From the NCBI GenBank assembly GCA_030526445.1, contig JAUNCV010000024.1, forward strand, positions 1 through 16,797: 16,797 nt of DNA. The letters run 5' to 3'. The position numbers were made by a program, and so were the translations under genes. The DNA is from Bacteroidales bacterium (lineage in GTDB: Bacteria; Bacteroidota; Bacteroidia; Bacteroidales; UBA3663). Below are positions 14,985-16,797 of the stretch, in pieces (within the stretch, counting starts at the first letter, position 1; every line of letters starts with the position of its first letter). The notes beneath the pieces were generated by a model that had not been told where the DNA came from, did not search any database, and worked only from the letters and a program-made list of their open reading frames with translations.

Positions 14985-16172
14985 ATGATAGAGAACCAAC
15001 TCTCTGCCGCTCGTGAGGCCAGCTATGCATTGCTCAGTCTCAATGAGGCGCAAACCAATGCCCTGTTGCTCGATTTGGCCGATGCCCTCGAGTCTCAGTC
15101 TCAGAGCATCGTTGCAGCCAATGCTGCCGACTTGAGCCGCATGGATGCCAGCGCTCCCAACTATGACCGCTTGCTTCTCAATGCAGAGCGCATCCAGGGC
15201 ATTGCTGCCGACACCCGTAATGTGGCTTCACTTCCCTCACCCCTCAATAGGGTTTTGAGCGAAGTTGTTCGTCCCAATGGCATGAAAATCACCAAGGTGT
15301 CTGTTCCTTTCGGCGTTATTGGTGTCATCTACGAGGCTCGTCCCAATGTTACGGTCGATGTCTTTTCGCTCTGTTTCAAGGCGGGTTCTGCTGCTTTGCT
15401 CAAAGGCGGCAAGGAGGCGGCCGATAGCAATGCGGCTTTGGTGCAGGTCATTCATCAGGTGCTTGCCAAGCATGGTTTGCCCGAAGCGCTTTGCACCCTA
15501 TTGCCCAATGATCGCGAAGCCACTGCCCAGCTGCTCAATGCCGTGGGGCAGGTCGATCTCGTCATTCCGCGCGGCAGTCGTGGTCTCATCGACTTTGTGC
15601 GTCAGAATGCTCGTGTTCCTGTCATTGAAACCGGTGCCGGCGTTTGTCACACTTATATTGACAAGAGTGCCGATCTCGAAAAGGCGCGTGCCATCATCTG
15701 CAATGGCAAGACCCGTCGCGTCTCTGTCTGCAATGCGCTCGATTGTGTTGTGCTTCACGAAGCGCTTCTCCCACAGCTCGACTATCTGCTTGCCCCAAGC
15801 ATCGAGAAAGGTGCACAGGTGCACGTTGAGGAGCCCGAATGGTTCGGCCGCGAAATGCTGTCGCTCCACATGGCTGTCAAGGTTGTGCGCAGTGCCGACG
15901 AGGCCATTGCCTTTGTGCAGCGTCACACTTCTCACCACAGTGAGAGCATTGTGGCCGAAGACCAGGAACTCTGTCAGCGTTATGCACGTGTCATCGATGC
16001 CGCTTGCGTTTATCAGAATCTGCCCACCTCGTGGACCGATGGCGCTCAGTTTGGCTTCGGTGCCGAAATAGGCATCTCTACCCAGAAGCTCCATGCACGC
16101 GGCCCCATGGCTTTGCCCGAAATCACGACATATAAATATATTATTGTGGGCGAGGGGCAGACCCGAGGCTAA
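14985..16172 (+). CDS. proA: Glutamate-5-semialdehyde dehydrogenase (gamma-glutamyl phosphate reductase)
   Basis: ProA reduces gamma-glutamyl phosphate to glutamate 5-semialdehyde with NADPH, the second step of proline synthesis in the cytoplasm. The 395-residue protein shows P-F-G-V-I-G-V-I-Y-E-A-R-P-N-V-T, the cofactor-binding K-G-G-K-E-A, I-P-R-G-S-R-G-L, the catalytic Cys249 in N-G-K-T-R-R-V-S-V-C-N-A-L, and the C-terminal signature G-I-S-T-Q-K-L-H-A-R-G-P-M. It is about 20 residues shorter than the usual 415 or so; most of the shortfall lies after the catalytic region, around residues 275-285, before W-F-G-R-E-M-L-S. The partner kinase proB is not adjacent on either side within the window. 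It lies downstream of the DUF4250 gene and 38 bases before the DJ-1 gene. Confidence 0.95.
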   Translation: MIENQLSAAREASYALLSLNEAQTNALLLDLADALESQSQSIVAANAADLSRMDASAPNYDRLLLNAERIQGIAADTRNVASLPSPLNRVLSEVVRPNGMKITKVSVPFGVIGVIYEARPNVTVDVFSLCFKAGSAALLKGGKEAADSNAALVQVIHQVLAKHGLPEALCTLLPNDREATAQLLNAVGQVDLVIPRGSRGLIDFVRQNARVPVIETGAGVCHTYIDKSADLEKARAIICNGKTRRVSVCNALDCVVLHEALLPQLDYLLAPSIEKGAQVHVEEPEWFGREMLSLHMAVKVVRSADEAIAFVQRHTSHHSESIVAEDQELCQRYARVIDAACVYQNLPTSWTDGAQFGFGAEIGISTQKLHARGPMALPEITTYKYIIVGEGQTRG

Positions 16173-16175
16173 TAT

Positions 16176-16206
16176 ACTCCTAACTCCTCACTCCAAACTC
16201 CTAACT
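16176..16206 (+). repeat. Four tandem 7-bp units between proA and the DJ-1 gene
   Basis: Four consecutive 7-base units of the type ACTCCTA begin at 16176, 16183, 16190 and 16197, and a partial fifth (ACT) follows. Units 1 and 4 are identical; units 2 and 3 differ only in the last one or two bases. The array fills almost the whole 38-base spacer and ends 4 bases before the next ATG. Function is unknown. Confidence 0.85.
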
Positions 16207-16210
16207 ATAT

Positions 16211-16765
16211 ATGAAGGTTTACGTTATGCTCGCAACTGGTTTCGAAATCACCGAAGCCATGTTGCCCATTGATATCCTGAAGCGTGCTGGCATTGAGGCC
16301 ATCACCGTCAGCGTTGAGAATCTTGATGTCGTTGCTGCCAGCAACGGCACCCGTGTTTTGCCCGATCTTAAGATGTCCGATGCCAATCTCTCTGATGGCG
16401 AAATGATTTTCCTCCCAGGCGGCATGCCAGGTTCGAAGAATCTTGACGAGAACCCTGCTGTCATCAATGCCGTCTCTGCATACAATGAGGCTGGCAAGTG
16501 GTTGGTGGCTGTTTGTGCCGCTCCTCTCGTGTTCGGCCACATGGGCTTGCTCAATGGTCAGAAGGCTACCTGCTATCCTGGTTTCGAAGACGAATTGCAT
16601 GGTGCCGATCATCAGCAGCAGACCGTGGTTCGTTCGGGCAAGATCATCACCGGCTGTGGCCCAGGTGCCTGCTTTGCTTTGGGCCGTGAAATGGTTGCCG
16701 CTCTTGTTTCCGAAGAGGCTGCAGACAAGATTCTGAGCCAGATGATGTTCAATGTCTATGCCTGA
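16211..16765 (+). CDS. DJ-1/PfpI-family protein
   Basis: A 184-residue single-domain protein of the DJ-1 branch of the PfpI/class I amidotransferase-like superfamily. The reactive cysteine is C102 in A-V-C102-A-A-P, at the nucleophile elbow. E15 in F-E-I-T-E aligns with the glutamate that hydrogen-bonds to the DJ-1 cysteine (human E18). F-L-P-G-G-M-P-G marks the oxyanion side, and G-P-G-A follows later. Members have been reported as glyoxalase III, deglycase or redox-sensitive chaperones; which applies here cannot be told. The ATG at 16211 starts the first beta strand (V-Y-V-M-L-A-T-G). Its TGA overlaps the ATG of the next gene by one base. Confidence 0.9.
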   Translation: MKVYVMLATGFEITEAMLPIDILKRAGIEAITVSVENLDVVAASNGTRVLPDLKMSDANLSDGEMIFLPGGMPGSKNLDENPAVINAVSAYNEAGKWLVAVCAAPLVFGHMGLLNGQKATCYPGFEDELHGADHQQQTVVRSGKIITGCGPGACFALGREMVAALVSEEAADKILSQMMFNVYA

Positions 16766-16797
16766 TGATTACCGCTTCGGTTGTCGTTTATAATAGC
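16765..16797 (+). CDS. Start of a probable family 2 glycosyltransferase, 3' end outside the window
   Basis: The ATG at 16765 shares its A with the stop of the DJ-1 gene (TGATG), and the frame stays open for 11 codons to the window edge, reading M-I-T-A-S-V-V-V-Y-N-S. S-V-V-V-Y-N is the typical first beta strand and turn of GT-A-fold family 2 glycosyltransferases, where the nucleotide-sugar site begins. The evidence is only eleven residues, so the family is a reasoned guess. The overlap suggests it is the next gene of the operon. Confidence 0.5.
   Translation, partial: MITASVVVYNS

Noticed and set aside
1..16797. Search for defence genes, mobile elements, CRISPR arrays, tRNA or rRNA genes.
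   Set aside because: No transposase, integrase, repeat-spacer array or RNA gene is recognisable; almost every base belongs to core-type genes.

Overview
The window looks like a chromosomal housekeeping segment from a member of the Bacteroidota, most likely Bacteroidales and probably close to Prevotella. Three things point there. Several gene starts carry the Bacteroidota-type promoter (a -7 box close to TAnnTTTG, sometimes with TTTG about 20 bases upstream). Shine-Dalgarno sequences are largely absent. The gene families are typical of Bacteroidales: a two-gene KorAB oxidoreductase, an HU-like/SPOR membrane protein, a DUF4250 protein and a long-armed RecQ. The genus is inferred from general resemblance only.

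Left, plus strand (1-4872): the 3' part of shikimate kinase (aroK), then korA-korB for ferredoxin-dependent interconversion of 2-oxoglutarate and succinyl-CoA, closed by a strong rho-independent terminator. A separately promoted gene for an outer-membrane porin-like protein follows and meets recQ tail to tail with only 3 bases between the stop codons.

Middle, minus strand (4876-12314), read right to left: (i) a nitroreductase followed by two overlapping reading frames that look like one Sel1-repeat gene broken in two; (ii) a secreted TPR protein with its own promoter; (iii) an operon of an HU-like/SPOR membrane protein, recJ and recQ. recJ and recQ link a 5'-3' single-strand exonuclease with a 3'-5' helicase.

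Right, plus strand (12608-end): a tightly packed cluster of a DUF3298 lipoprotein, rsmG, a glyoxalase II-like metallo-beta-lactamase-fold hydrolase, a 56-residue DUF4250 protein, proA, a DJ-1/PfpI protein, and the first 11 codons of a probable family 2 glycosyltransferase. A 293-base divergent promoter region separates it from the minus-strand block; this is the longest gene-free stretch, and it holds a 17-base-spaced inverted repeat just upstream of the plus-strand promoter.

I found no RNA genes, CRISPR arrays, insertion sequences, phage genes or defence systems, and nothing that amounts to an undescribed multi-gene system. The points most worth a second look are the split Sel1 gene with its apparent microhomology deletion scar, the C-terminal tail of the SPOR protein that runs into recJ, the inverted repeat upstream of the lipoprotein operon, and a 7-bp tandem repeat in front of the DJ-1 gene.
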